In this document: positions 1 to 5,493 of the stretch, in pieces
Layout: each line of letters begins with the position of its first letter
Numbering within the stretch: the first letter of the stretch is position 1
NCBI GenBank assembly: GCA_007121575.1
Contig: SKKJ01000353.1
Location: forward strand, 1 to 5,493
Length of the DNA: 5,493 bases
From: Natronomonas sp.
GTDB taxonomy: Archaea > Halobacteriota > Halobacteria > Halobacteriales > Haloarculaceae
Direction of reading: 5' to 3'
Program-made: the position numbers and the translations under genes
Notes under the pieces: model-generated
The model's input: the letters and a program-made list of their open reading frames with translations, nothing else
Databases searched by the model: none
Told to the model about the DNA's origin: nothing

Positions 1-153
1 CTCGACAAGCAGGCTGCGTTCAAAGGCGAGGTCGAACTCGGTGAGGGGCTGTTGCTTCGCGGAAAAGTCGAAGCGTATCCGGCCAAACGAGATCGTGCGA
101 TCGAGACAGCGCGTGAAGCGCTGTTAGATCTCAAAGCGCAATCTGACGAGTAA
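1..153 (+). CDS. C-terminal end of an unidentified protein (5'-truncated)
   Basis: An open frame runs from the first base to a TAA at 151-153 and gives 50 residues starting LDKQAAFKGEVELGEG and ending LKAQSDE. The start lies outside the window. The visible part reads as one or two beta strands (roughly residues 5-26, ending in LLLRGKVEAY) followed by an amphipathic helix (roughly residues 28-47, with RDRAIETAREALLDLK). It has no membrane segment and no catalytic motif that I recognise. Its charge is nearly balanced, so it is less acidic than the lipoprotein or kinase in this window. I cannot assign a family: a strand-strand-helix end fits many small alpha/beta or nucleic-acid-binding domains. 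It converges with the histidine kinase gene and the two stop codons are 25 bases apart. That it is real coding sequence is likely from the codon pattern and protein-like composition; its function is unknown. Confidence 0.7.
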   Translation, partial: LDKQAAFKGEVELGEGLLLRGKVEAYPAKRDRAIETAREALLDLKAQSDE

Positions 154-178
154 ATATCGAGAGTTACCGCTCCGTGAG

Positions 179-2539
179 TTAAACGTCCGTGATCTCAAAG
201 CGTGCACCCTCGTCGGTCCCATCCACGACTTCGATGTTCCAGCCGTGCGCATCGGCGATCTCTTTGGCGATGCTCAACCCAAATCCGGTGCCAGTACGGC
301 TCGTCGAAAAGCCGAGGTCGAACACCGTCTCGCGGTCTTTCTTTGGGATGCCCGGTCCGTCGTCTTCTATATAAAACCCGCCGGGGAGTTCACCGATAGA
401 GACTGTTACTGATGGTTTCGTTGACCCACCTACGCGCCCGTGTTCGATGCTGTTCCGGATAAGATTCTCTAACAGCTGTTTCAGCCGACTGTTATCCGCA
501 GTAATGCGACGGTCAACGGTCCCCAAAAGGGTCGAGTCGTATGTTTCGACGGTCGACCAACTCTCTTCTATGGCGGTCTGTAGATCGATCGATTCGAGAT
601 CGAGATCTGCGTTGTTCTCTCGAGCCATCGTTAAGAGATCCTCGATTAGCGAACTCATTCGATCGATCGCGTTTTCAGCCGGAGCGAGGTGTTCGGTACC
701 GCATTCACATTCCTCTTCGAGTAGGGCTAATCGACCGGATGCCACATCTAACGGATTTCGAAGGTCATGTGAAACCACCGAGATAAATTTATCGAGTTGC
801 TCGTTTTGTCGCTCAACTGTTCGCTGTTGTTTCACCCGATAGATGGCCGTCTCTGTTGTTGCAGCGAGCAATCGCCCTAATTCGATATCGGATTGGTCCA
901 CGGTTTCGCCGATAGTGCCAGAGAGGCTGATCGTCCCATACTCTCCGATTGGAAGGCAGATCTTCTCTTCGTGTTCATCGGACTCGCAGAACTCATGAGA
1001 TTCAGTCGGTGAATCTTGCTGTGGCTTCTGTGACGTGTATACCCGTCCGGCCGTTCCGTCTTCTAGCGGCGCTTCGAGTTGGTCCATCGGCTTATTCGCG
1101 ATCGATCCGGCGGCCGCGATCGGCGTCAACGTCTCCTGTTCGTCATCGATCACTCTGACAACGACATCCGAATAACCGAGGATCTCTCTCGCTGTGTTTG
1201 CCGTAATCTCGCAGATCTCGTTCGGTGTCTCCGCTCTGAACAGCCGCGTCATTCGTGTATTCAACTCGGTTAATGCTTCGAGACGGGCGATCTGTTCACG
1301 TTCGTGTGAAATTCGATCGAGTGCGATCGCCGCGTTCGTCGTGAGAATCGATGCCAACTGAACGTCCGTTTCATCGAACACGCCCGGTTCGTATTCACTG
1401 ATCGTGAAGACGCCGTGGGTTCCGATTGGAAGGTACATTCCTGCGCGAACTCCGTGGCGCTCTTTGCCGTCGTCTAGTTGCGTAACGTCATCGTAGACAA
1501 CCGGTTCGTTTCGTTCGAATGCGAGTCCAGCGGTCTCCTCTCCCACTTCGTACGTGGGGCGTTTGTCGATGTCTGCGGGAAGGTTTTCGCTAACTAATGT
1601 TACTGGTTTTAACGTCCTGTTATCATCCGAAAGAAGTCTGACGATGTTGTTAGAGTACCCGAGCACGTTCTTTGCAGCTTCGCCGATCACGTCTGCGGCT
1701 TCCTGTTTCGTTTCGGTACGAAGAAGCGTCCGAGTGGCGTCATGGAGTTGTTTCAGTACCCGTTCTCGGTGTTTTCGTTCCGAAATATCACGTACATGTA
1801 TAACGATCCCGTCGACGATGCGGTCATCGAGGAGGTTTCGACTTCGAGTTTCGACCCATCTCCACACGTTATCGTTCGTGATAAGCCGATACTCTGCGGT
1901 CAACTGATAGGACGGATCGTCCGCCAGCATCGAAAACTTATCAGAGATATTCGGACAGTCCTCGGGATGGATATACTCGAATAGTTGTTCACCGAGGAGT
2001 TCGTCACTCTGATACCCCAAAACGTGTGTAACTGAGGGACTTATGTATTCGAAGCAGCCGCTTCGATCCACGATGGCAAAGACATCGGACGATTCCTCGA
2101 TGAGTCGTTGATACCGATGTCGAGTGTGTTCGAGTGATCGCTCTGCCCGATATTGTGCGACCGCGTTTTCGATTCGATTCGCTAGCACGGTATATTGGCT
2201 CGTCCCAGTTCCTTTTCGGAGATAGTCCGTAACACCGGCAGAGATCGCCTCGCTTGCGATCTCTTCAGATCCTTTCCCAGTGTATAGTATGAACGGGAGA
2301 TCCGGATACGTTTCGCGAACCGATTGGAGGAATTCGATACCGTTCTGTGACGGCATCTCGTAATCGGACACGATACAGTCAAATTCGCCGTTCGTAAGTC
2401 GATCAAGTCCTTCACTGGCGCTCGTTGCCGATCGAACCCGAAATTCCTCCACTTCTCGTTGTAAGAACGTGGCAGCCATTGCAGCGAAATCGGAGTCATC
2501 ATCAACGTGAAGGATGTGAATCGACTGTCGCATACTCAC
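179..2539 (-). CDS. REC-PAS-GAF-GAF sensor histidine kinase, soluble
   Basis: A 786-residue cytoplasmic two-component signalling kinase. Domains in order: a receiver (about 5-125) with the acidic cluster D13-D15, phosphoacceptor D59 in IVSDYEMP, and T87 and K89 in YTGKG; a PAS/PAC domain (about 142-258, ending VRDISERK); two related GAF domains (about 262-410 and 421-570); a HisKA dimerisation helix with H591 in SVVSHDLRNPL; and a HATPase domain (about 680-786) with N-box N692/N696, G1 box DDGPGIP (726-732) and G2 box GTGFGL (750-755). All key phosphotransfer and ATP-binding residues are present, so it should be active. I see no signal peptide or membrane segment, which implies an intracellular cue sensed by PAS or GAF. 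The signal is unknown and no separate response regulator lies nearby; the N-terminal receiver may be its phosphorelay partner or an input. The start is uncertain: GTG at 2539-2537 or ATG at 2533-2531. The GGTGA that could act as a ribosome site overlaps the GTG, so neither start is favoured strongly. The assignment is firm; the start and the partner are not. Confidence 0.95.
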   Translation of the reverse strand: MSMRQSIHILHVDDDSDFAAMAATFLQREVEEFRVRSATSASEGLDRLTNGEFDCIVSDYEMPSQNGIEFLQSVRETYPDLPFILYTGKGSEEIASEAISAGVTDYLRKGTGTSQYTVLANRIENAVAQYRAERSLEHTRHRYQRLIEESSDVFAIVDRSGCFEYISPSVTHVLGYQSDELLGEQLFEYIHPEDCPNISDKFSMLADDPSYQLTAEYRLITNDNVWRWVETRSRNLLDDRIVDGIVIHVRDISERKHRERVLKQLHDATRTLLRTETKQEAADVIGEAAKNVLGYSNNIVRLLSDDNRTLKPVTLVSENLPADIDKRPTYEVGEETAGLAFERNEPVVYDDVTQLDDGKERHGVRAGMYLPIGTHGVFTISEYEPGVFDETDVQLASILTTNAAIALDRISHEREQIARLEALTELNTRMTRLFRAETPNEICEITANTAREILGYSDVVVRVIDDEQETLTPIAAAGSIANKPMDQLEAPLEDGTAGRVYTSQKPQQDSPTESHEFCESDEHEEKICLPIGEYGTISLSGTIGETVDQSDIELGRLLAATTETAIYRVKQQRTVERQNEQLDKFISVVSHDLRNPLDVASGRLALLEEECECGTEHLAPAENAIDRMSSLIEDLLTMARENNADLDLESIDLQTAIEESWSTVETYDSTLLGTVDRRITADNSRLKQLLENLIRNSIEHGRVGGSTKPSVTVSIGELPGGFYIEDDGPGIPKKDRETVFDLGFSTSRTGTGFGLSIAKEIADAHGWNIEVVDGTDEGARFEITDV

Positions 2540-2652
2540 CTATATACACAATGTATGTTAGTGTTTACCTATCTACATTCTCACGAATGGTATGGATTGT
2601 CGTCGTTTCTTTATCCACCATCGGTTGTGCGGAATCGGCAATCACCGGCGAT

Positions 2653-2664
2653 TCGTTGCAACGA
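2653..2664. promoter_or_regulatory. 12-base palindrome upstream of the kinase gene
   Basis: TCGTTGCAACGA is a perfect 12-base palindrome in the 232-base non-coding gap between purD and the kinase, about 115 bases upstream of the kinase start. It could be a transcription-factor site, but I find no convincing TATA box at the expected spacing from the kinase start. The nearest A/T-rich TATA-like stretch on the minus strand is at 2741-2750, just past the purD stop, which would imply a leader of about 170 to 180 bases. Role inferred and weak. Confidence 0.25.
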
Positions 2665-2771
2665 TCCGTGTGAGTCTCTAAAACACATCAGAAAGTGGAA
2701 TGCTCCGTAACTTATGTGAGAAATACTGTCGCGCTCTATGATATTTATCAACTGGCGTTGGTAGGACGTTC

Positions 2772-4067
2772 TTATCGGCCGCGAATTTCGTTCATATGCG
2801 CGATTCGTTTTTCCAATAGCTCGTCGGTTCCGATATCGTGTCTGACACGGAGTCCGTCCGTTCCGGTTCGTTCGAACGCGTTCTCGACGATCGATTCGGC
2901 TTCGCGAATCGTTTCTGCAACTCCGACGACCGCGAACGATCTGGATGTGGTGGTATAAATCCCATCGTCTTTCGCGTCGACGCTCGCATAAAAGAGACTT
3001 GCATCGCCCGCACTTTCGGCATCGATGGTGATTTTCGCGCCGGCGACTGGATCCGTTGGATATCCCTCGGGGACCGCATATTTACATACGGTTGCCTGTT
3101 CGGAAAACGCGAGCTCTGGGAGCTTCTCGCCGTCACGAGCCGCACGAAGGAGCTCAACGAAGTCCGTCTGTAACACCGGGAGCGTGTTCATCGCTTCTGG
3201 ATCACCGAACCGGGCATTGAACTCGACGACTTTCGGTCCGTCTTTGGTTAGCATGAACTGTCCGTAGAGGATTCCGTTATATTCCGGAAGCGCTTCGACG
3301 ACCGCGTCGATAATTTTGACCGCCTCGTCGTAATCGCCTTCGGACATGAACGGCAACGCGAACGTCGCGTCGCTGTATGAACCCATTCCACCGGTGTTCG
3401 GTCCGGTATCTCCTTCGTATGCGCGTTTATGATCTTGGACGGCGGGAGCGGTACGGTACTCGCCGTTCGCAACGAACGCCTGAATCGTGAACTCTTCGCC
3501 GATCAGCCGTTCCTCCAGAACGAACGATTCGTACTCACTTTCGAGGACGTATTCGATACCCTCTTGTTCGGTTATTTGATCCCCGATGACGCGAACGCCT
3601 TTACCACCAGTTAACCCCCGGGGTTTGATTGCGAGATCCCCGTCGTACGTTTTAATGTATTCGGCTGCGGCTTCACCGTCTTCGAATATCGCGAAGTCTG
3701 GGCAGCCGGGGATGTTCTCACGATCCATGAACTCTCGCTGAAACGCTTTATCGGTCTCTAATCGCGCTTGTGCTTTTTTCGGTCCGAACGCGTAGATATC
3801 TGCAGCATCGAGCGCGTCCGCGACACCCGCGTTTAATGCCGATTCCGGGCCGATGACCGCGAGCGTTGCACCGACTGACTGAGCGTACGCAACGATCGCC
3901 TCGTCATCGGTCTCTTCGAGTTGTTCGTATCCGGAAGCAAGCGATTCGATGCCGGGATTTCGATTCGAAGCGCAGGCGTACAGCTCGCCATGCTTTGCGT
4001 CGGCGACGGCACGTGCGATCGCGTGTTCGCGCCCACCACCACCGACGAGTAGGACCGTTTCACTCAT
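2772..4067 (-). CDS. purD: Phosphoribosylamine--glycine ligase (GAR synthetase)
   Basis: This enzyme joins 5-phosphoribosylamine and glycine using ATP to give glycinamide ribonucleotide, the second step of de novo purine synthesis, in the cytoplasm. The 431 residues match the usual family length of about 420-430, so the gene is complete. Visible family motifs in order: the N-terminal GGGGREHA (9-16); IGPE (72-75); the ATP-grasp glycine-rich loop KPRGLTGGKGV (148-158); the segment from QDHKRAYEGD to TGGMGSY (211-231); and the metal/ATP-binding VEFNARFGDPE (281-291). The C-terminal domain (about 325-425) is intact, and no frameshift or missing motif is seen. The ATG at 4067-4065 puts the GGGGREHA loop at the normal distance from the N terminus, which supports this start. 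It stands alone, with no other purine gene in the window; the kinase gene lies 232 bases downstream and a DUF7344-type gene 217 bases upstream. The upstream region is unusually rich in inverted repeats (4078-4138), which suggests regulated transcription. Confidence 0.97.
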   Translation of the reverse strand: MSETVLLVGGGGREHAIARAVADAKHGELYACASNRNPGIESLASGYEQLEETDDEAIVAYAQSVGATLAVIGPESALNAGVADALDAADIYAFGPKKAQARLETDKAFQREFMDRENIPGCPDFAIFEDGEAAAEYIKTYDGDLAIKPRGLTGGKGVRVIGDQITEQEGIEYVLESEYESFVLEERLIGEEFTIQAFVANGEYRTAPAVQDHKRAYEGDTGPNTGGMGSYSDATFALPFMSEGDYDEAVKIIDAVVEALPEYNGILYGQFMLTKDGPKVVEFNARFGDPEAMNTLPVLQTDFVELLRAARDGEKLPELAFSEQATVCKYAVPEGYPTDPVAGAKITIDAESAGDASLFYASVDAKDDGIYTTTSRSFAVVGVAETIREAESIVENAFERTGTDGLRVRHDIGTDELLEKRIAHMNEIRGR

Positions 4068-4077
4068 AGTAGAATCC

Positions 4078-4095
4078 TAGGCACAAAGGAGCCTA
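4078..4095. promoter_or_regulatory. Inverted repeats just upstream of purD
   Basis: TAGGC (4078-4082) and GCCTA (4091-4095) are perfect inverted arms around an 8-base spacer, 11 to 28 bases upstream of the purD start. A second, overlapping dyad pairs CAAAGG (4084-4089) with CCTTTG (4103-4108). If purD is transcribed from the palindromic TATA box at 4157-4166, these would lie in a leader of about 65-70 bases and could fold as competing hairpins. If instead a weak TATA-like TTTAG at about 4094-4098 drives a nearly leaderless message, the first dyad would flank the promoter and look like a repressor site. The symmetry is seen; the role is inferred. Confidence 0.35.
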
Positions 4096-4120
4096 AACGT
4101 TGCCTTTGATGGCGAGTGGT

Positions 4121-4138
4121 TGTACACGTCTGTGTACA
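4121..4138. promoter_or_regulatory. Operator-like palindrome TGTACAC-N4-GTGTACA
   Basis: TGTACACGTCTGTGTACA has two perfect 7-base inverted arms separated by 4 bases, the geometry expected for a dimeric helix-turn-helix protein. It lies 19 bases from a palindromic TATA-like box (4157-4166). Read toward purD, the transcription start expected about 25 bases past that box falls at about 4133-4137, inside the palindrome, which is a classic place for an archaeal repressor. Read rightward, the site would sit just upstream of the box, where an activator could bind, but no convincing rightward gene follows. The regulator is unknown. Confidence 0.5.
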
Positions 4139-4156
4139 CATTCCCGATTAGAACGC

Positions 4157-4166
4157 TATTTAAATA
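4157..4166 (-). promoter_or_regulatory. TATA-like box, probable purD promoter
   Basis: TATTTAAATA is a perfect 10-base palindrome and a good archaeal TATA-box candidate in an otherwise mixed-base region. Its symmetry leaves direction open. The minus strand is favoured because purD starts 90 bases away in that direction, while the plus-strand frame that follows is antisense to the end of the DUF7344-type gene. Expected purD transcription start is about 4133-4137, giving a 5' leader of roughly 65-70 bases, which is long for haloarchaea, where leaderless messages are common. Confidence 0.5.
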
Positions 4167-4284
4167 CTACACCCGAAGCAAACGCGATCCATCTCATACG
4201 GGGCGTACCGCTGCTGAATCTATCGAATTCGACAAACAATCCGACGCCAATGTCGAGCGTAGCGATATGAGTGAACTAGAGGAT

Positions 4285-4830
4285 TCAAAGAAGCACGTTC
4301 ACGATCTCGTTCCCGAGACCGGCACCGAAGACGAATCCGATAAGAATGGTAACTCCTACGATGAACGGGAGTTTGCTGTGTAGATTGTCCCAACGCCGAG
4401 CCGTTTCCGCTGTTGCTTTCGAATCCGGTGGTTCGATCTGGGCCGCTATGTCCTCGATACAATCGAGTACACTATAGAATCGTTCAGCGACCGGGAGCGA
4501 TTCGACGAGACCCCTATCGTGATCGTAGTCGATCACACCGGCATCGTCCAAAGTTCGAAGATGGACCTGATAAAGCGAAATGTATGTTCGCTTTCGTTCA
4601 CTATGTCCGAGCTGTTCGCGCGCCACCTCGTTCTCTCTGGCAGCAACCGCCTCCGCGATGTCGCGCGTGCGAATCGGACCCTCTACGGTCTGGAGATACT
4701 CCAGTACCAGACGGCGACGCTCGTTTTGGAGAACATGACAGACGTTTCCGATGGAGATATCTGTCTCGTCGGAGGTATCTGACGTTTCGATACCGGGTGG
4801 TCGCCCCACTGCCCGTTGTGTGTTCTGCAT
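4285..4830 (-). CDS. DUF7344-type winged-helix protein with C-terminal membrane anchor
   Basis: A 181-residue protein. Residues about 26-112 match what I know of the haloarchaeal DUF7344 winged-helix domain: VLQNERRRLVLEYLQ (33-47), the helix RDIAEAVAARENE (56-68), the signature SERKRTYISLYQVHLRTLDDAGVIDYD beginning at residue 77, and a wing-like GLVE (107-110). A linker rich in charged and alanine residues follows, then one hydrophobic segment at about 154-173 (LPFIVGVTILIGFVFGAGLG) close to the C terminus. That layout suggests a DNA-binding domain tethered to the inner face of the cytoplasmic membrane. The N-terminal 25 residues are polar and probably disordered. The ATG at 4830-4828 places the domain normally; an A/T-rich GATTATTCAG at 4870-4861 is a possible but weak TATA element. 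Neighbours do not reveal a target. Function as a regulator is inferred from the fold only; no ligand or operon is known here. Confidence 0.85.
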   Translation of the reverse strand: MQNTQRAVGRPPGIETSDTSDETDISIGNVCHVLQNERRRLVLEYLQTVEGPIRTRDIAEAVAARENEVAREQLGHSERKRTYISLYQVHLRTLDDAGVIDYDHDRGLVESLPVAERFYSVLDCIEDIAAQIEPPDSKATAETARRWDNLHSKLPFIVGVTILIGFVFGAGLGNEIVNVLL

Positions 4831-4973
4831 CGTAGGCTCGAGTGGTAGTACCGTCCGTATCTGAATAATCCCCCAAGATCATTCGATCCGTTTCGAATCG
4901 TTTAATTCAATTTTCGCGTTGGTATGCTGCGACATACAGCCGATGTCGAATGGCTCGGGATTACTCCGAGTGA

Positions 4974-4986
4974 CTCGTTAAACGAG
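4974..4986. promoter_or_regulatory. Palindrome CTCGTT-A-AACGAG upstream of the lipoprotein gene
   Basis: CTCGTTAAACGAG has perfect 6-base inverted arms around a single central base. It ends about 45 bases before the TATA box of the lipoprotein gene, a position more typical of an activator or upstream-binding regulator than of a repressor covering the promoter. It is also about 145 bases from the divergent DUF7344-type gene start. The binding protein is unknown. Confidence 0.4.
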
Positions 4987-5030
4987 ACATTTCTGCCACC
5001 GAGGTTCACGGAAATTCAGGCTTACCGATG

Positions 5031-5040
5031 TTTATATTAA
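5031..5040 (+). promoter_or_regulatory. TATA box of the lipoprotein gene
   Basis: TTTATATTAA is a strong archaeal TATA-like sequence. Its centre lies about 30 bases before the ATG at 5066, so the expected transcription start is at or within a few bases of that codon. This fits a leaderless message, common in haloarchaea, and is the main argument for choosing 5066 over the in-frame ATG at 5087. Confidence 0.65.
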
Positions 5041-5065
5041 AAATAGCGAATCCCACTGCGTCGCA

Positions 5066-5493
5066 ATGCGGCACCGTAGTAAAATAATGAGTGAGAAGAT
5101 ACCTGATCGACTTAATCGACGAACGTTCGTGACACTCCTCAGCACAACCGGGGTTGTTGCTATTGCTGGCTGTGGTGACGAACCTGATAACGGGCCGATG
5201 GACGATGACGAACCGCCAGTCGATGATGACGAGGAACCGCCAGTCGATGATGAGGATGAGCCACCAGTCGATGACGATGACGAAGAACCGGACGATGACG
5301 ATGAACCGCCAGTCGATGACGACGACGAAGAACCGGACGATGACGATGAACCGCCAGTCGATGATGACGAGGAACCGGACGATGACGAAGAACCGGACGA
5401 CGACGAAGAACCGGACGACGACGAAGAACCGGACGACGACGAAGAACCGGACGACGACGAAGAACCGGACGACGACGAAGAACCGGACGACGA
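5066..5493 (+). CDS. Tat-exported lipoprotein with Asp/Glu/Pro repeat tract (3'-truncated)
   Basis: The frame is open from ATG 5066 to the window end (142 codons) and the C terminus is outside. The N terminus carries a twin-arginine signal with R18-R19 in LNRRTFV, a hydrophobic stretch (about 21-35) and a lipobox IAGC with C36, so the predicted mature protein starts at a lipid-modified cysteine on the outer face of the membrane. The start at 5066 is preferred because of the TATA box spacing; ATG 5087 (M8) is an alternative and keeps the whole signal. After a short GDEPDNGPM segment, from about residue 46 on, everything visible is Asp, Glu and Pro with five PPVDD motifs (starting at residues 50, 58, 66, 81 and 96) and then EEPDDD units. 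Such a tract should be disordered and very acidic, likely a spacer holding a distal domain off the membrane, and might bind cations. The functional domain, if any, lies beyond the window, so I give no further function. Confidence 0.85.
   Translation, partial: MRHRSKIMSEKIPDRLNRRTFVTLLSTTGVVAIAGCGDEPDNGPMDDDEPPVDDDEEPPVDDEDEPPVDDDDEEPDDDDEPPVDDDDEEPDDDDEPPVDDDEEPDDDEEPDDDEEPDDDEEPDDDEEPDDDEEPDDDEEPDD
5201..5395 (+). repeat. Older, mixed acidic repeats (24- and 45-base units)
   Basis: Inside the lipoprotein gene, CCGCCAGTCGAT or its CCACCAGTCGAT variant recurs at 5213, 5237, 5261, 5306 and 5351, that is with spacings of 24, 24, 45 and 45 bases. The 45-base form arises by inserting an EEPDDDDE stretch between PPVDD motifs; the copies beginning at 5288 and 5333 share 32 identical bases. 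Codons are mixed (GAT with GAC, GAG with GAA, CCA with CCG), indicating older, diverged copies. All units are multiples of three and keep the frame. Confidence 0.9.
5396..5493 (+). repeat. Perfect 18-base tandem repeat (EEPDDD), five copies plus part
   Basis: The unit GACGACGACGAAGAACCG repeats without a single change at 5396, 5414, 5432, 5450 and 5468, followed by a partial copy (8 bases) at the window end. One near-copy precedes it at 5378-5395, differing by one GAT for GAC. It encodes DDDEEP in the lipoprotein frame. The array has not ended at the window edge, so the true copy number is unknown. Perfect identity suggests recent expansion by slippage or unequal exchange. Confidence 0.97.

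Larger units (their letters stand above)
4831..5065. other. Divergent intergenic region between the DUF7344-type gene and lipoprotein gene
   Basis: This 235-base gap holds the upstream regions of two divergently read genes. Visible structure: GTATG/CATAC arms (4922-4926 and 4933-4937); CTCGG/CCGAG arms (4954-4958 and 4966-4970); the near-continuous palindrome at 4974-4986; and the TATA box at 5031-5040. An A/T-rich patch lies at about 4900-4915. I see no open frame or RNA gene in it. The cluster of three dyads within 65 bases suggests a regulatory region shared by, or assigned to one of, the flanking genes. Confidence 0.5.

Noticed and set aside
154..178. Possible shared terminator between the convergent gene ends.
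   Set aside because: The 25-base gap has no long T-run on either strand and no solid hairpin, so no terminator can be supported.
447..842. Plus-strand frame of 131 codons inside the kinase gene.
   Set aside because: It is rich in Arg, Ser and Cys and has no domain, which is typical of the antisense of a haloarchaeal gene; the opposite frame encodes the clear HisKA domain.
1554..1907. Plus-strand frame of 117 codons inside the kinase gene.
   Set aside because: Antisense to the PAS and first GAF domains, with a Ser/Arg-rich composition unlike the real proteins here.
2611..2688. Minus-strand 25-codon frame starting MCFRDSHGS in the purD-kinase gap.
   Set aside because: Short, with no convincing TATA box or ribosome site and no recognisable motif; this length occurs easily by chance.
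4120..4383. Plus-strand open frame of up to 87 codons, with an inner ATG at 4267 giving an acidic 38-residue peptide (MSELEDSKKHVHD...), preceded by the palindromic TATA box.
   Set aside because: Most of it is antisense to the end of the DUF7344-type gene, its longest form needs a TTG start inside the operator palindrome, and the acidic part mirrors codons of the opposite gene. Kept out unless transcript data show it.
5396..5493. CRISPR array as an explanation for the regular repeats.
   Set aside because: Units are directly tandem with no spacers, are multiples of three, and keep an open frame continuous with a signal peptide.

Overview
The window looks like the chromosome of a haloarchaeon (class Halobacteria) with fairly modest G+C. 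The proteins are rich in Asp and Glu. There is a haloarchaea-type multi-sensor histidine kinase, a winged-helix protein of the haloarchaeal DUF7344 kind, and a twin-arginine lipoprotein with a short hydrophobic segment. Archaeal TATA-like boxes precede gene starts. The genus cannot be fixed from this sequence.

Layout: (1) bases 1-153, plus strand, the last 50 codons of an unidentified gene. (2) 179-2539, minus strand, a 786-residue soluble REC-PAS-GAF-GAF-HisKA-HATPase histidine kinase, convergent with gene 1 across a 25-base gap. (3) 2540-2771, a non-coding stretch with a 12-base palindrome. (4) 2772-4067, minus strand, purD (phosphoribosylamine-glycine ligase, purine synthesis). (5) 4068-4284, a purD upstream region dense in dyad symmetries, including an 18-base operator-like palindrome beside a perfectly palindromic TATA-like box. 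(6) 4285-4830, minus strand, a membrane-anchored winged-helix protein of DUF7344 type. (7) 4831-5065, a divergent promoter region with another sharp palindrome. (8) 5066 to the window end, plus strand, the start of a predicted Tat-exported lipoprotein that runs straight into a long Asp/Glu/Pro repeat tract.

The three complete genes all read leftward but are 217 to 232 bases apart, so they are probably separate transcription units rather than an operon. Two are signalling or regulatory proteins with no partner encoded here: the kinase has no stand-alone response regulator beside it, and the DUF7344 protein has no obvious target. purD is a housekeeping gene whose upstream palindromes suggest regulated expression. 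The most notable element is the layered, nucleotide-level tandem repeat in the lipoprotein gene, which ends in five identical 18-base units and is still running at the window edge. I see no RNA gene, insertion sequence, CRISPR array or clear multi-gene novel system.
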